DNA of 64,000 nt from Rhodothermus marinus DSM 4252 (GCF_000024845.1 NC_013501.1:996001-1060000); one strand, 5' to 3'; counted from the stretch's first letter, positions 43,501 to 53,400 are shown. Notes: generated by a model from the sequence alone, not told the origin. Translations and numbers: made by a program.

Positions 43501-43785
43501 AACACGATCAAGCCGGCCGACTTTCTGCGCTGGCGGGAGCTGAGCCTGACCTACGACGTGCCGCGTTCGCAGCTGCAGCGGCTCTGGGGCATCGACCGGC
43601 TGTCGTTCACGCTGGGCGTGCGCAACCTGGCGCTCTGGACGCGCTATGACGGACCGGATCCCGAGGTCAATGCCGTCGGGCGCGGCAGCGGTAGCCAGCT
43701 GGATCAGAACTACCTGGATGGAGTGGACGCCTTCGGTTTTGTCATGCCACGGCGGGTGACGTTTACCGTTCGCTTTGGCTTCTAA
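40558..43785 (+). CDS. SusC/RagA-family TonB-dependent outer membrane receptor
   Basis: Imports a large ligand, usually a glycan or peptide, across the outer membrane. The 1075-residue protein has a signal peptide (GYALLLALLLPGSVLAQG) and a carboxypeptidase-regulatory-like domain at about 22-95 (IRGRVVDAETQDPIPGANVV). A TonB-box-like stretch (ALNLQEVVVTGAG) leads into the plug (SEMLMAREPSVAVLPSGGIT, AAAATLYGTEASNGVIQIFT) and then the long barrel. It ends in an outer-membrane strand (RRVTFTVRFGF). GGAAAGG lies just upstream of its ATG. The paired SusD gene starts 19 bases after its stop. No glycosidase gene is adjacent, so the substrate is unknown. Confidence 0.95.
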   Translation: MRIGYALLLALLLPGSVLAQGTIRGRVVDAETQDPIPGANVVVRELIRGAATDIDGNYTIERVPAGTYTLEASFVGYRTETRRVTVEEGATITVDFALFQTALNLQEVVVTGAGGPVEVKRLGNTIATINAARLEIAPVQNLSEMLMAREPSVAVLPSGGITGEGARIRIRGSASLSQSNEPIVYIDGIRVNRDGGFGSGFVGTGGGGSPSRLDDLDPEAIERIEILKGAAAATLYGTEASNGVIQIFTKRGAVGPPRFSFRIEQGASWYPKIYPDNTGWAWNQAVADTMSKYFGRPIRPYELVRANFMHEMFETGYHQAYSASVSGGTPGVTYFVNLRWSDEDGPFGAKDGRWYPPGVRTRSADINRLAQASATVNIFPSDKLRLGISTGLTRRHYETPNNNNNIYAAFTLAQFSKPELVRYNNQTGSPAFMTVNEGLQQSYTQDVDRFFGSLNLNYRPSRPLMVDATFGIDVVNQLSREVFPFRWNIDNFSGYNPEGVRRIDDLNSLDITADIKATHRVQLSSSLESTFILGTQGFITRRIDESAEGRRFPGPGIDVTGGAAEQEVFESYLEVVNLGIFAQEQIGFNDYLFLTVGGRLDANSAFGSEFDAVFYPKASLSFIPSDAPFWRPLGPISSLRLRAAVGQSGLQPGAFDALTTYVPVASSSGPGIVPGNLGNPELKPEISTEWEVGMELGLLQDRLALQATYWDRTVTDALVDKQFPVTGGFRASQLTNIGELKGRGIELGFQGTIYSSEQFSVDLFAGASYLWEQVTDMGGAPPIKVGGSYPRYRNFIIEGYAPGAHFGAKLLPTDANHLPIDFNGDGQPDSRDEVLAYLATLTPEDLINPSNGRVNMPSSLGLVLLADEDGDGDLLDHYLGKPTPDWQGSFGATIRFLRNFRLYTAFEFKAGNYYVNNLTFAFRQANAVIGRNLPWSAEVVRDYATGGVDANGNPMNDPQVRLRALERWLNEVLALAPFSGLNTIKPADFLRWRELSLTYDVPRSQLQRLWGIDRLSFTLGVRNLALWTRYDGPDPEVNAVGRGSGSQLDQNYLDGVDAFGFVMPRRVTFTVRFGF

Positions 43786-43804
43786 CCTACCGGGAGAAAC
43801 GACC

Positions 43805-45130
43805 ATGCGTTACGATAAAAGTCTCTGGATCGGGTTGTTGGTTTTTAGCCTGGGGTTGAGTATTGCCGGCTGTAACCTGCTGGATGTCAACAACCCGAAC
43901 AACCTGGTTGAAGAAGACCTGGGGAATCCGGCAGCGGCCGAACCCATGGTGAATGGCGTCGAAGCCGCCGTTACGCGGGCGGTTCAAGCGATTCTGACGC
44001 CTTATTCTACAGCCACTGACGAGCTGGTCTGGGTGGGATCACGTGATGCCTGGCAACAACTGGACTTCGGGAATGTAGACGATCCGTTTAATGAGTTTAC
44101 CGACGCGGCCTTCCCCTATGTAGCCGAAGCGCGCTGGTGGGCCGATGCGGTCATCGCCCGGCTGGAAGCATTTCGCAACGAAGGGGCACTTTCGGATCCC
44201 ACCGTGCTGGCACGGGCCTACCTATACGGCGCGATCATCTATGTGACGATCGCCGATATGTTCGACGACTTTGCCTTTTCCGACCGTATGGAGTCTGCGC
44301 CTCCGATCGGCCGGGATGGATTGCCGCAGGTCTATGACACAGCAATCAATTACCTCGACAGAGCGCTGGCAATTGCCGAGGCGCGGAATAATACCGCCCT
44401 CCAGGGGCAGATCTTGATGTTCCGGGCACGTGCCAAGTACAGCAAGGCGCTGCGTGCCATGCTGCGCCCCGGACAGGTGCAGGTGAACGGGCTGGTGAAC
44501 GATGCTGGCGCCGTGGCCGATGCCCAGGCAGCGCTTGCTGTGGTAGACCCTGAAGCCCGGGTGATTCTGGACATGGATCCCAATGCGCCCGATCTGGTGA
44601 TAGGGGATCTGAGCCTGGGGGATCAGGTCAACAGCCGTCTGGAGATGCGGATTGGAGACACTTACATCCAGCCCACGCCTAACAACAAACAGACGCAGGC
44701 CGTCATCTTCAAGGACATCATCGACACAGAGGTAGTCCATCCTTTTGTGGAGCAGGAGATCACGGCCTTCCATGCGGCCGGTCTGTACCCTGACATGACA
44801 GTTGCCTCTGAACGTGAAATGCACCTGATTCTGGCCGAAGCAATGCTGGCCAGCGGAGACGTCAACGGCTTTGCCACCCACATCAACCACCTGCGTACGC
44901 GGGACGGGCTGACGCCTTATGACCCGAACAGTTCGGGCATCGAGCCGATTGAAATGCTCCGCTTCAGCCGTCAGGCTTACCTGTTCCTGCAGGGGCGTCG
45001 CCTGGCCGACCACTACCGCTTTAATGATCCCTCGCCGGAGTGGCGGCCGGACGGCACGGCGATGCGCCAGCCGGGGACCTTCTTCCCCATTACGATTATT
45101 GAGCGTCGTGCTAACCCGTACATTGACTGA
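43805..45130 (+). CDS. SusD/RagB-family surface lipoprotein
   Basis: The lid-like partner of the SusC receptor that captures the ligand at the surface. The 441-residue protein has a lipoprotein signal (LLVFSLGLSIAGC, Cys acylated) followed by NLLDVNNPNNLVEEDLGNPA. Helical SusD/TPR patterns follow, such as ARAYLYGAIIYVTIADMFDD, YDTAINYLDRALAIAEARNN and MHLILAEAMLASGDVNGFAT. The C-terminal region with RQAYLFLQGRRLADHYRFND is typical. I start at the ATG at 43805. The frame is open 30 bases upstream into susC, but the lipoprotein signal begins here. A hairpin after the gene probably lowers expression of the third gene. Confidence 0.94.
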   Translation: MRYDKSLWIGLLVFSLGLSIAGCNLLDVNNPNNLVEEDLGNPAAAEPMVNGVEAAVTRAVQAILTPYSTATDELVWVGSRDAWQQLDFGNVDDPFNEFTDAAFPYVAEARWWADAVIARLEAFRNEGALSDPTVLARAYLYGAIIYVTIADMFDDFAFSDRMESAPPIGRDGLPQVYDTAINYLDRALAIAEARNNTALQGQILMFRARAKYSKALRAMLRPGQVQVNGLVNDAGAVADAQAALAVVDPEARVILDMDPNAPDLVIGDLSLGDQVNSRLEMRIGDTYIQPTPNNKQTQAVIFKDIIDTEVVHPFVEQEITAFHAAGLYPDMTVASEREMHLILAEAMLASGDVNGFATHINHLRTRDGLTPYDPNSSGIEPIEMLRFSRQAYLFLQGRRLADHYRFNDPSPEWRPDGTAMRQPGTFFPITIIERRANPYID

Positions 45131-45152
45131 GCCGAAAAGACCCACCTGAACG

Positions 45153-45194
45153 AAGCGGAGGTGCCGGAGCCCGGTCTTCGGCACCTCCGCTTTT
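45153..45194 (+). terminator. Hairpin terminator/attenuator after SusD
   Basis: A 14-bp perfect stem (AAGCGGAGGTGCCG at 45153-45166, complement at 45179-45192) followed by TTTTC. The next gene starts only 22 bases later, which suggests partial read-through and a lower level of the third gene. Confidence 0.8.
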
Positions 45195-45215
45195 CTAAAG
45201 CGACATGGGATATAG

Positions 45216-45662
45216 ATGCGAGGGCTGATTGTTCTGGGGATTACTGGTTGCCTGCTGCTGGGCGCCTGCGATCTGTTCAGGGGACAGGATGCGCCAGAGC
45301 GGGCGCGGCTCCGCATCGAAGGCACCACAGACAGCACGCTGACGCTGGTCACTTCGACCAACTTTCTGCTGCAGCGTACGGCGGTGCTGGACGAGTCGGG
45401 TACGCCGCGCAGAGATACCCTGCTGGTGTATTTTCTGGAAGCTGACACATTGCAGATTACGTTGCCTTACAGCGGGGAATTTGATATCCGGCTACGTGAG
45501 CGCTTTTTCGCACGGCTCTCTCCGGGTGTTGCTGGCGTATGGATGCGCGTCTGGATCGATGACCGCCTGCGATACGACACGCGCCCGGAGGAAACTCTTC
45601 CGTTATTGCAGTTCGTTTATTACCGCGTCAAAGGAACACCCCCCTATAACGAGATCTTCTGA
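45216..45662 (+). CDS. Small lipoprotein downstream of SusCD
   Basis: A protein of 148 residues with a clear lipoprotein signal (LIVLGITGCLLLGAC), so it is exported and lipid-anchored. The mature part is beta-rich (RARLRIEGTTDSTLTLVTST, ITLPYSGEFDIRLRERFFAR). No family was recognised. Position and anchoring suggest an accessory part of the SusCD complex, as with SusE/F-like surface proteins, although it is much shorter. It is separated from SusD by the hairpin at 45153-45194. Confidence 0.75.
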   Translation: MRGLIVLGITGCLLLGACDLFRGQDAPERARLRIEGTTDSTLTLVTSTNFLLQRTAVLDESGTPRRDTLLVYFLEADTLQITLPYSGEFDIRLRERFFARLSPGVAGVWMRVWIDDRLRYDTRPEETLPLLQFVYYRVKGTPPYNEIF

Positions 45663-45720
45663 TAACCTTTTTCTCTTGATTCGGTATCAGAGAAACGCAC
45701 CCTGCGTTTACAGAAAATTT

Positions 45721-47082
45721 ATGCCTAAAGTACGAGGACTGCGCAAACGCCTGGATCCCGCCCGCCGGGAGGCGGTGCGGCTGCTGGAACGCATCGAAAA
45801 CGATCAGGCGTACGTCAACCGCCTGATGTCGGCCGGACTGACCGACGAGCTGGAGCCGGAGGCCGGTCGCCGGGCTACCGAATATGTGGCCGGCGTGACG
45901 CGCTGGCGGCGCTGGCTCGACTTCCTGCTGGCGCAGAACTACCGCGGCCGCTATGACAGCATGGAGCCCCGGCTGCGCCAGATTCTGCGACTGGGCCTCT
46001 ACGAGCTGCTCTTTACAGACACGCCGCCTTATGCCGCTCTGAACGAGGCCGTCGAACTGGCCCGAAGGCTTGTGCGACCGCAGGCCGGGGCTGTGGTGAA
46101 CGCCGTGCTCCGATCGCTGCTGCGCCAGCGCGACTTTTTGCCGCAGCCGCAGACGGGCGACCCGGTCGAAGACCTGGCCATCCGCTACTCACACCCGACC
46201 TGGATCGTACAGCGCTGGCTGGCTCGCTACGGACCGGCCGACACCGAAGCGCTCCTGCGCTACAACAACGAACGCCCCTGGTTCGGCGTGCGCGTGCGCA
46301 CCGACCGCATTTCGCGCCATGTGGTGCTGCATCGCCTGGCCGATCGGGGCCTCGAGGCCGAGCCGTCGCCCGTGCTGGACGACTTCATTCGGGTGCAGCG
46401 GCTGGGACCCCTCCTGGAAGACCGGCTCATCGAAAAAGGCCTGCTGGCCGTTCAGGATGAAAGCGCGGGCCTGGCGGTGCGTCTGCTCGATCCGCATCCG
46501 GACGAAACCATCGTCGATGCCTGCGCGGCGCCCGGCGGCAAAACCACCTACATCGCCACGCGCATGCGCGACCACGGGCGCGTGCTGGCTTTCGACGTGC
46601 ACCCGAAGCGGACGGAACTGATCCGCAGAGCCGCCCTGCAGCAGGGGCTGACCAGCATCGTGGCCGAGGCGCTCGACCTGCGCCAGGTGTCCGAGCGGTA
46701 CCCGGAACTGCAGGCCGACCGCGTACTGCTCGACGTGCCCTGCTCCGGGCTGGGCGTGCTGGCCAAACGGGCCGACCTGCGCTGGCACCGGCGTCCGGAG
46801 GAGCTGGACGAACTCGTCCGGCTGCAGGACGAGCTGCTGGAAGCGGCCGCCCGACTGATGCGTCCCGGCGGCATCCTGGTCTACAGCACCTGCACGATCG
46901 AACCGGAGGAAAACGAAGCGCGCGTTCGGGCTTTTCTGGCGCGGCATCCGGAGTTTACCGTGGAGCGGGCCGACGCCTGGGTGCCGGCCGAGATGGTCAC
47001 GGACGAAGGCTTCTTCGCCACCTGGCCGCCGCGCGACCGGATGGACGGGGCCTTTGCCGCGCGTCTGCGCCGAACGGCCTGA
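45721..47082 (+). CDS. rsmB: 16S rRNA (cytosine-C5)-methyltransferase RsmB-like
   Basis: A protein of 453 residues that methylates a 16S rRNA cytosine using SAM. The N-terminal NusB-like domain (about 1-135; ARREAVRLLERIENDQAYVN, RLGLYELLFTDTPPYAALNE) is followed by a linker and the Rossmann methyltransferase. Its motifs are DACAAPGGKTTYIATRMRD (SAM loop), LLDVPCSGLGVLAKRADLRW (first catalytic Cys in PCS) and LVYSTCTIEPEENEARVRAF (second Cys in STC). I start at the ATG at 45721 because the frame upstream overlaps the lipoprotein gene. It is followed nine bases later by a hypothetical gene, probably cotranscribed. Confidence 0.92.
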   Translation: MPKVRGLRKRLDPARREAVRLLERIENDQAYVNRLMSAGLTDELEPEAGRRATEYVAGVTRWRRWLDFLLAQNYRGRYDSMEPRLRQILRLGLYELLFTDTPPYAALNEAVELARRLVRPQAGAVVNAVLRSLLRQRDFLPQPQTGDPVEDLAIRYSHPTWIVQRWLARYGPADTEALLRYNNERPWFGVRVRTDRISRHVVLHRLADRGLEAEPSPVLDDFIRVQRLGPLLEDRLIEKGLLAVQDESAGLAVRLLDPHPDETIVDACAAPGGKTTYIATRMRDHGRVLAFDVHPKRTELIRRAALQQGLTSIVAEALDLRQVSERYPELQADRVLLDVPCSGLGVLAKRADLRWHRRPEELDELVRLQDELLEAAARLMRPGGILVYSTCTIEPEENEARVRAFLARHPEFTVERADAWVPAEMVTDEGFFATWPPRDRMDGAFAARLRRTA

Positions 47083-47090
47083 AAACGAGC

Positions 47091-47639
47091 ATGGAAGAAC
47101 TCATCCGCGAACTGATTCCGCATGCGCCGCAATGGGGCCTGTTCGTGGCCCCGGAAATCCCGGAAGATCGTCTTCGGGGCGCGCTGGCCGACTACGCGCA
47201 GGGCGTAGCGCCCCACGAAGTGCTGGCGCTTTACGACGCCACGTGGATGGGCACAGGCCGGGATGGCGCCGTCTTCCTGCGGGATCGGTTCGTGTTCCAG
47301 AACCTGGATCTGGAGCCGCCGCAGACCGTCCGCTACGAAGACCTGGTGGGCGTCGAACTGAAGCGGCGGTTGCTGGGCGGCCGCCGCATCGTCTTGCAGG
47401 TCAACCGCGGTCGGGCCACCTTCACGCTGTCGATGGACTTCTCAGGTAAGCCCAAAGCGGCCCCTTACGTCGCCCGCTTTCTGCAGGAGGCCATGCTGCG
47501 CGCGCCGACTTTTCCGAAAGACCCATCGGGGCAGACCGATCACGAGGCGGTGCAGGCCGCACTCCAGCAGTTGCTGGAAACAGGGAAACTGAACCGGCGC
47601 GACTACGAACGCCTGCTCGAAGTGTTACGATCTGGTTAA
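47091..47639 (+). CDS. Hypothetical protein with PH-like and SHOCT-like parts
   Basis: A protein of 182 residues, family not firmly recognised. Residues about 35-135 alternate strands as in bacterial PH-like domains (VLALYDATWMGTGRDGAVFL, YEDLVGVELKRRLLGGRRIV). The last 40 residues form two short helices (AVQAALQQLLETGKLNRRDY, ERLLEVLRSG) like a SHOCT-type oligomerisation motif. There is no signal peptide or membrane segment, so it is cytosolic. It lies nine bases after rsmB and ends at a terminator that overlaps its stop codon. Confidence 0.72.
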   Translation: MEELIRELIPHAPQWGLFVAPEIPEDRLRGALADYAQGVAPHEVLALYDATWMGTGRDGAVFLRDRFVFQNLDLEPPQTVRYEDLVGVELKRRLLGGRRIVLQVNRGRATFTLSMDFSGKPKAAPYVARFLQEAMLRAPTFPKDPSGQTDHEAVQAALQQLLETGKLNRRDYERLLEVLRSG

Positions 47640-47667
47640 CCGGGAAAACTTTCCCGCGGTTTTTTCC
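47637..47667 (+). terminator. Intrinsic terminator after the rsmB operon
   Basis: AACCGGGAAA pairs with TTTCCCGCGGTT (one bulge), followed by TTTTTT. The stem starts at the stop codon of the preceding gene. Confidence 0.85.
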
Positions 47668-47738
47668 GTTAGAACCTTCCCCGTGGGAGGAACGCTGCGG
47701 CGATCCGATGCAACCCGGAACCAAATCAAGGAGACGCT

Positions 47739-48368
<630 letters not shown>

Positions 48369-48390
48369 ACCGCCCGGCGATCGAAACGTG

Positions 48391-48420
48391 AAAGGCAGGG
48401 CCTCAGGCCCTGCCTTTTTT
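48391..48420 (+). terminator. Intrinsic terminator of the superoxide dismutase gene
   Basis: AAAGGCAGGGCCT (48391-48403) and its exact complement (48405-48417) end in a run of six T. It is one of the strongest terminators in the window. Confidence 0.92.
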
Positions 48421-48441
48421 GTTGATCCGGGGGGTCCACGC

Positions 48442-49068
48442 ATGGAGTTGCCGGAGTCGATCAGCTGGCACTGGCTGCGCTACGACCTGTCCTGCGAGCC
48501 TCGCTGGCGGTCGTGGCTTTCGGAAGACGAGCATCGACGGCTGGCGGGCTTCCGGCGCGTGCAGCGGCGGCGGGCGTTTCTGCTGGGACGGGCGGCCGCC
48601 CGGCAATTGCTGGCCGAACGCCTGGGCGTGACGCCCGAGCGCGTGCCCCTTGTGGCGCGTCCCGACGAGCCGCCGCAGGTGCCGGGCACCGGGCTGTTCG
48701 TCTCGATCGCCCACGCCGACGAGGTGGCGCTGGCCGCCGTCGCTCCCCATCCGATCGGGGCCGATCTGGAGCGCATCAGACCGCGTCCGCCGGAACTCTA
48801 TCGCTACGTACTGCACCCGGACGAATATTCGTTGCTTCGACATTTCGGGGACGATCCGGGCCGGGCCGTGATCTGGTGCTGGGCCTTCAAGGAGGCCGTG
48901 CTGAAAGGGCTCGGCGTTGGCCTGCGCTGCTCGCCCCGGCGACTCCGGCTGGCGCTGGAGACGGCCACGTGCGGCCGTGTGCTGCTGGAAGACGGCACGA
49001 GCTGGCAGGTATGGGCCTCCGAACGCGACGGCTATGTCCGGGCGCTGGCCTGGCCCGAAAATCGGTAG
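48442..49068 (+). CDS. 4'-phosphopantetheinyl transferase (Sfp type)
   Basis: A protein of 208 residues that moves the phosphopantetheine arm of CoA onto carrier proteins. Motifs: FVSIAHADEVALAAVAPHPI, GADLERIRPRP (Mg-binding Asp and Glu) and IWCWAFKEAVLKGLGVGLR (the WxxKEAxxK signature). Length and two-lobed layout match Sfp/AcpT-like enzymes. I start at the ATG at 48442. The frame is open upstream only because it runs through the sod terminator. No carrier-protein gene is in the window, so the target is unknown; fatty acid, polyketide or lysine-pathway carriers are possible. Confidence 0.92.
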   Translation: MELPESISWHWLRYDLSCEPRWRSWLSEDEHRRLAGFRRVQRRRAFLLGRAAARQLLAERLGVTPERVPLVARPDEPPQVPGTGLFVSIAHADEVALAAVAPHPIGADLERIRPRPPELYRYVLHPDEYSLLRHFGDDPGRAVIWCWAFKEAVLKGLGVGLRCSPRRLRLALETATCGRVLLEDGTSWQVWASERDGYVRALAWPENR

Positions 49069-49142
49069 CGCATCGCACCCGTTTTCGTCCTATATTGGCG
49101 CCGACCATCCCGAAGTTGTCTCACGAAAACACAGGAGCCGCT

Positions 49143-50039
49143 ATGGTTTCGGCCATCTTCGATCCCGACCGCTGGGTGGAAGTCGAAGGATTTCAGTTCG
49201 AGGACATCACCTACCATCGCGCCAAGGATCAGGGTACGGTCCGCATCGCCTTCAACCGGCCGGAAGTGCTCAATGCGTTTCGCCCTAAAACCGTCGATGA
49301 ACTCTACCAGGCGCTCGACCACGCCCGCCAGACGCCGGACGTCGGCGTGGTGCTGCTGACGGGCAACGGGCCGTCGAAAAAGCACGGCAAGTGGGCCTTT
49401 TCGGCCGGGGGCGATCAGCGCGTGCGTGGGCCGTCGGGCTACCAGTACGAGGAAGGAGACGACTCGCCCGCCGCAAAGGCCCGCATGGGACGGCTGCACA
49501 TCCTGGAGGTGCAGCGGCTGATTCGCTTCATGCCCAAGGTGGTGATCGCCGTGGTGTCCGGCTGGGCGGTGGGTGGCGGCCACAGCCTGCACGTCGTGTG
49601 CGACCTGACGATCGCCAGCCGGGAGCATGCGCTGTTCAAGCAGACCGATCCCGATGTGGCCAGCTTCGACGGGGGCTTTGGCTCGGCCTATCTGGCCCGC
49701 ATGGTCGGGCAGAAACGCGCCCGCGAGATCTTTTTCCTGGGGCGCACCTACACGGCCGAGGAGGCCTACCAGATGGGCATGGTCAACGCCGTGGTGCCGC
49801 ACGAAAAGCTCGAAGAGGTGGCGCTGGAATGGGCGGCCGAGATCAACCGGAAAAGCCCGACGGCCATCCGTATGCTCAAGTATGCCTTCAACCTGATCGA
49901 CGACGGCCTGATCGGCCAGCAACTCTTTGCCGGGGAGGCGACCCGGCTGGCCTACATGACCGAAGAGGCCCGCGAGGGCCGCGATGCTTTCCTCGAAAAG
50001 CGCAAGCCGGACTACTCAAAGTTTCCCTGGTATTACTGA
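49143..50039 (+). CDS. menB: 1,4-dihydroxy-2-naphthoyl-CoA synthase
   Basis: Closes the naphthoquinone ring in menaquinone synthesis. This crotonase-family enzyme of 298 residues shows: DITYHRAKDQGTVRIAFNRP, EVLNAFRPKTVDELYQALDH, GNGPSKKHGKWAFSAGGDQR (MenB-specific insert and GGDQ), VIAVVSGWAVGGGHSLHVVC (oxyanion hole and Asp region), DVASFDGGFGSAYLARMVGQ and the C-terminal KRKPDYSKFPWYY. The SFDGG motif and the F-x-W-Y-Y ending identify MenB rather than a fatty-acid enoyl hydratase. I start at the ATG at 49143; the frame extends upstream only as a shadow. Other men genes are not in the window. Confidence 0.95.
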   Translation: MVSAIFDPDRWVEVEGFQFEDITYHRAKDQGTVRIAFNRPEVLNAFRPKTVDELYQALDHARQTPDVGVVLLTGNGPSKKHGKWAFSAGGDQRVRGPSGYQYEEGDDSPAAKARMGRLHILEVQRLIRFMPKVVIAVVSGWAVGGGHSLHVVCDLTIASREHALFKQTDPDVASFDGGFGSAYLARMVGQKRAREIFFLGRTYTAEEAYQMGMVNAVVPHEKLEEVALEWAAEINRKSPTAIRMLKYAFNLIDDGLIGQQLFAGEATRLAYMTEEAREGRDAFLEKRKPDYSKFPWYY

Positions 50040-50140
50040 TGCGATTTCAAGGGCACGTGCGTGGCATCCCCTGACCCGCTTCTTTCCCCGTGCTTTCTCA
50101 TATGCTCCATGATGCCCGGAAAATCATATGAGTGAAAAAG

Positions 50141-50292
50141 CGCGGGCGCACACTGCGGTGCGCCCCTACAGATTCTTGACGTTTTCCCTATCCTGTAGGG
50201 GCGGACCGCTGTGCCCGCCCGATCATACCCGCTGGATTACGTCCGCCACACGGGGTGCGGCACCCTCATGCACCGGTAAATCAGCGACCCCG
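50141..50292. repeat. REP/BIME-like composite repeat, copy C
   Basis: Order and sequence match copy B: hairpin GGGCGCACACTGCGGTGCGCCC, then CCCCTACA...TGTAGGGG, then hairpin GGGCGGACCGCTGTGCCCGCCC, and a tail with GGATTACGTCCGCCACACGG and CATGCACCGGTAAATCAGCG. The rest of the gap (50040-50140 and 50293-50416) shows no gene. Confidence 0.85.
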
Positions 50293-50416
50293 TATAGGTC
50301 GGCAAGAGGCCAAGCAGCTACTGGCGCAAGGGGGCTTGGGCGTCTGACTTCGAGGGTGTCGCTGGCGCGACCGGCGATTGGCGTTTCAGAAGAAAGGCTC
50401 CCTTGAGAAATTTCCA

Positions 50417-50448
50417 AACCCGGCCGAACTTTTGCGGCCGGGTTTTTG
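50417..50448 (+). terminator. Intrinsic terminator upstream of icmF
   Basis: AAACCCGGCCG (50417-50427) and CGGCCGGGTTT (50436-50446) with an eight-base loop, then TTTTTGTTTT. It is about 375 bases beyond menB, so either menB has a long 3' end or a small transcript ends here. Confidence 0.75.
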
Positions 50449-50489
50449 TTTTCTATGACTGAAAGCGCTTGCGAAAACGGAAGGCCACC

Positions 50490-53400
50490 ATGGAAACGCG
50501 TGTCTATAAACCCAAGCACCGCATTCGCTTTGTCACGGCAGCCAGCCTTTTCGACGGACACGACGCCGCCATCAATCTGATCCGGCGTTTGCTCCAGGCC
50601 AGCGGCGCCGAGGTCATTCATCTGGGCCACAACCGCTCCGTCCACGAGATCGTCGAGACGGCCATCCAGGAGGACGTGCAGGGCATCGCCGTCTCGAGCT
50701 ACCAGGGCGGGCACATGGAGTTTTTCAAATACATGATCGACCTGCTCAGAGAGCGGGGCGCCTCGCACATCAAGGTCTTCGGGGGCGGCGGCGGCGTGAT
50801 CGTGCCGGAAGAGATCCGGGAGCTGGAAGCCTACGGCGTCTGCAAGATCTTCTCGCCGGAAGACGGGCTGCGCATGGGCCTCCAGGGCATGGTCAACTAC
50901 ATGCTGGAGCAGTGCGACTTTCCGACCGTGCGCCAGCTCGAAGCCGAAGCGCTGGAACGGGTGCGGCAGCGGGACAAAAAAGCGCTGGCGCGCGCGCTGA
51001 CGGCCATCGAGTCGCGGCTGCTGGAGCACGTGCCGGCGCACCTGGTGCCCGAGCCGGCCGGCGGCGACGGCGCGCCGGCGGCCGAGGTGCGCACGGCGCC
51101 GGTGGTGGGCATCACCGGTACCGGCGGCGCGGGCAAATCGACGCTGACCGACGAGCTGATCCGCCGCTTTCTAAACGACTTCGAGGACATTCACATCGCT
51201 GTGCTTTCGGTGGACCCCACGCGGCGGCGCACCGGCGGCGCCTTGCTGGGCGACCGCATCCGCATGAACGCGCTCTATGGCGAGCACGGCGACCGCGTCT
51301 ACATGCGTTCGTTCGCCACGCGCCAGGCCCATCGCTCCATCTCCGAATCGCTGCAAGAGGCCATCGACGTGTGCCGGGCAGCCGGCTTCGACCTGATCTT
51401 TGTCGAAACGGCCGGTATCGGCCAGAGCGACACAGAGATCGTGGACCTGGCCGACCTCACGATCTACGTGATGACCCAGGACTACGGCGCCCCGACCCAG
51501 CTCGAAAAGATCGGCATGCTGGACCTGGCCGATCTGATCGCGCTGAACAAGTTCGAAAAGCGGGGCAGCCAGGACGCGTTGCGCGACATCCGCAAGCAGG
51601 TGCAGCGCAACCGGGGCGCCTTCGATCAACCCCTGGAGGCCATGCCCGTCTTTCCGACCATGGCCTCGCACTTCAACGATCCGGGCACCACGCGGCTTTA
51701 TCTGGCGCTGCTCGACCTGCTCAACGAACGCTTCCGCTTCGGCCGGACTTCCCGGCTCTTCAAACCCGAGGAGCTTCCGGAAGTCGACCCTGAAAAACTG
51801 GCCATCATTCCCCCGAAGCGGGAGCGCTACCTGGGCGAGATCGTCGAGACCTGCCGCAACTACCGGAAGTGGGTGGAAGAGCAGGTGACCTATGCCCGCA
51901 AGTGGGGCGAGGCGGTAGGGGCGCGACGTCAGGTGGAGCGCTGGGCGCCCGAAGACCGCGAGCTGCTGCTGGAGCGGCTCGATCAGATGATCCGCCACTG
52001 GTGGGACAAGCTCGACGCCCGCTGCAAACGCATCCTGGAAGCGTGGGACGCCACGGCCGAGCGCTACCGCCAGGAGACGTTCACCTACAAAGTGCGGGAT
52101 AAGGAAATCACCACGCCGCTATACCACACCTCGCTGGCGGGTACGAAGGTGCCGCGTGTGGCCCTGCCGCGCTACGAAGATCCCGGCGAGCGCCTGCGCT
52201 TTGCACTGCTGGAAAACCTGCCCGGCTACTTCCCCTACACGGCCGGCGTCTATCCGTTCAAGCGCACCGAGGAGGAGCCCACGCGCATGTTCGCGGGTGA
52301 GGGGACGCCCGAGCGCACCAACCGCCGCTTCCATTACATCTCCGAGGGCATGTCGGCCAGGCGGCTTTCGACCGCTTTCGACTCGGTGACGCTCTATGGC
52401 CGCGATCCGGACGAACGCCCGGACATCTACGGCAAGATCGGCAACGCCGGCGTGTCGATCTGCACGCTCGACGACATGAAGAAGCTCTATTCGGGCTTCA
52501 ACCTGTGCGACCCGAAGACGAGCGTCTCGATGACGATCAACGGGCCGGCGCCCATGATCCTGGCCATGTTCCTGAACACGGCCATCGACCAGCAGGTGGA
52601 GTACTACCTGCGGGAGATCGGGCGCTGGGAAGAAGTCGAGCGGGCTATCGCCGAGCGGCTGGGCGACGAGCGGCCACGCTACGTGCCCTTCGGGCCACAG
52701 GGACGGCTCGACAGCCTGCCGCCCACGCACGACGGCACCGGACTGGGACTCCTGGGCACCAGCGGCGCCGAACTGGTCGAATGGGGTCTGCTCGACCGCG
52801 AAACCTACGAAAACATCAAAGCCCGGGCCCTTTCGGTCGTGCGCGGGACCGTGCAGGCCGACATCCTCAAAGAAGACCAGGCGCAGAACACCTGCATCTT
52901 TTCGACCGAGTTTGCGCTGCGCCTGATGGGCGACGTGCAGCAGTATTTCATCGACCACAAGGTCCGCAACTTCTACTCGGTCTCGATCTCCGGCTACCAC
53001 ATCGCCGAAGCCGGCGCCAACCCGATCACGCAGCTGGCCTTCACGCTGGCCAACGGCTTCACCTACGTGGAGTATTACCTGAGCCGGGGCATGCACATCG
53101 ACGACTTCGCGCCGAACCTGTCGTTCTTCTTCTCGAACGGCATGGATCCGGAGTACAGCGTGATCGGCCGGGTGGCCCGGCGCATCTGGGCCGTGGTGAT
53201 GCGGGATAAGTACGGCGCCAACGAGCGGAGCCAGAAGCTCAAGTACCACATTCAGACCTCGGGGCGTAGCCTGCACGCCAAGGAGATCGCCTTCAACGAC
53301 ATCCGCACGACGCTCCAGGCGCTCATGGCCATCTACGACAACTGCAACTCACTGCACACGAACGCCTACGACGAGGCCATCACGACGCCCACCGAGGAAA

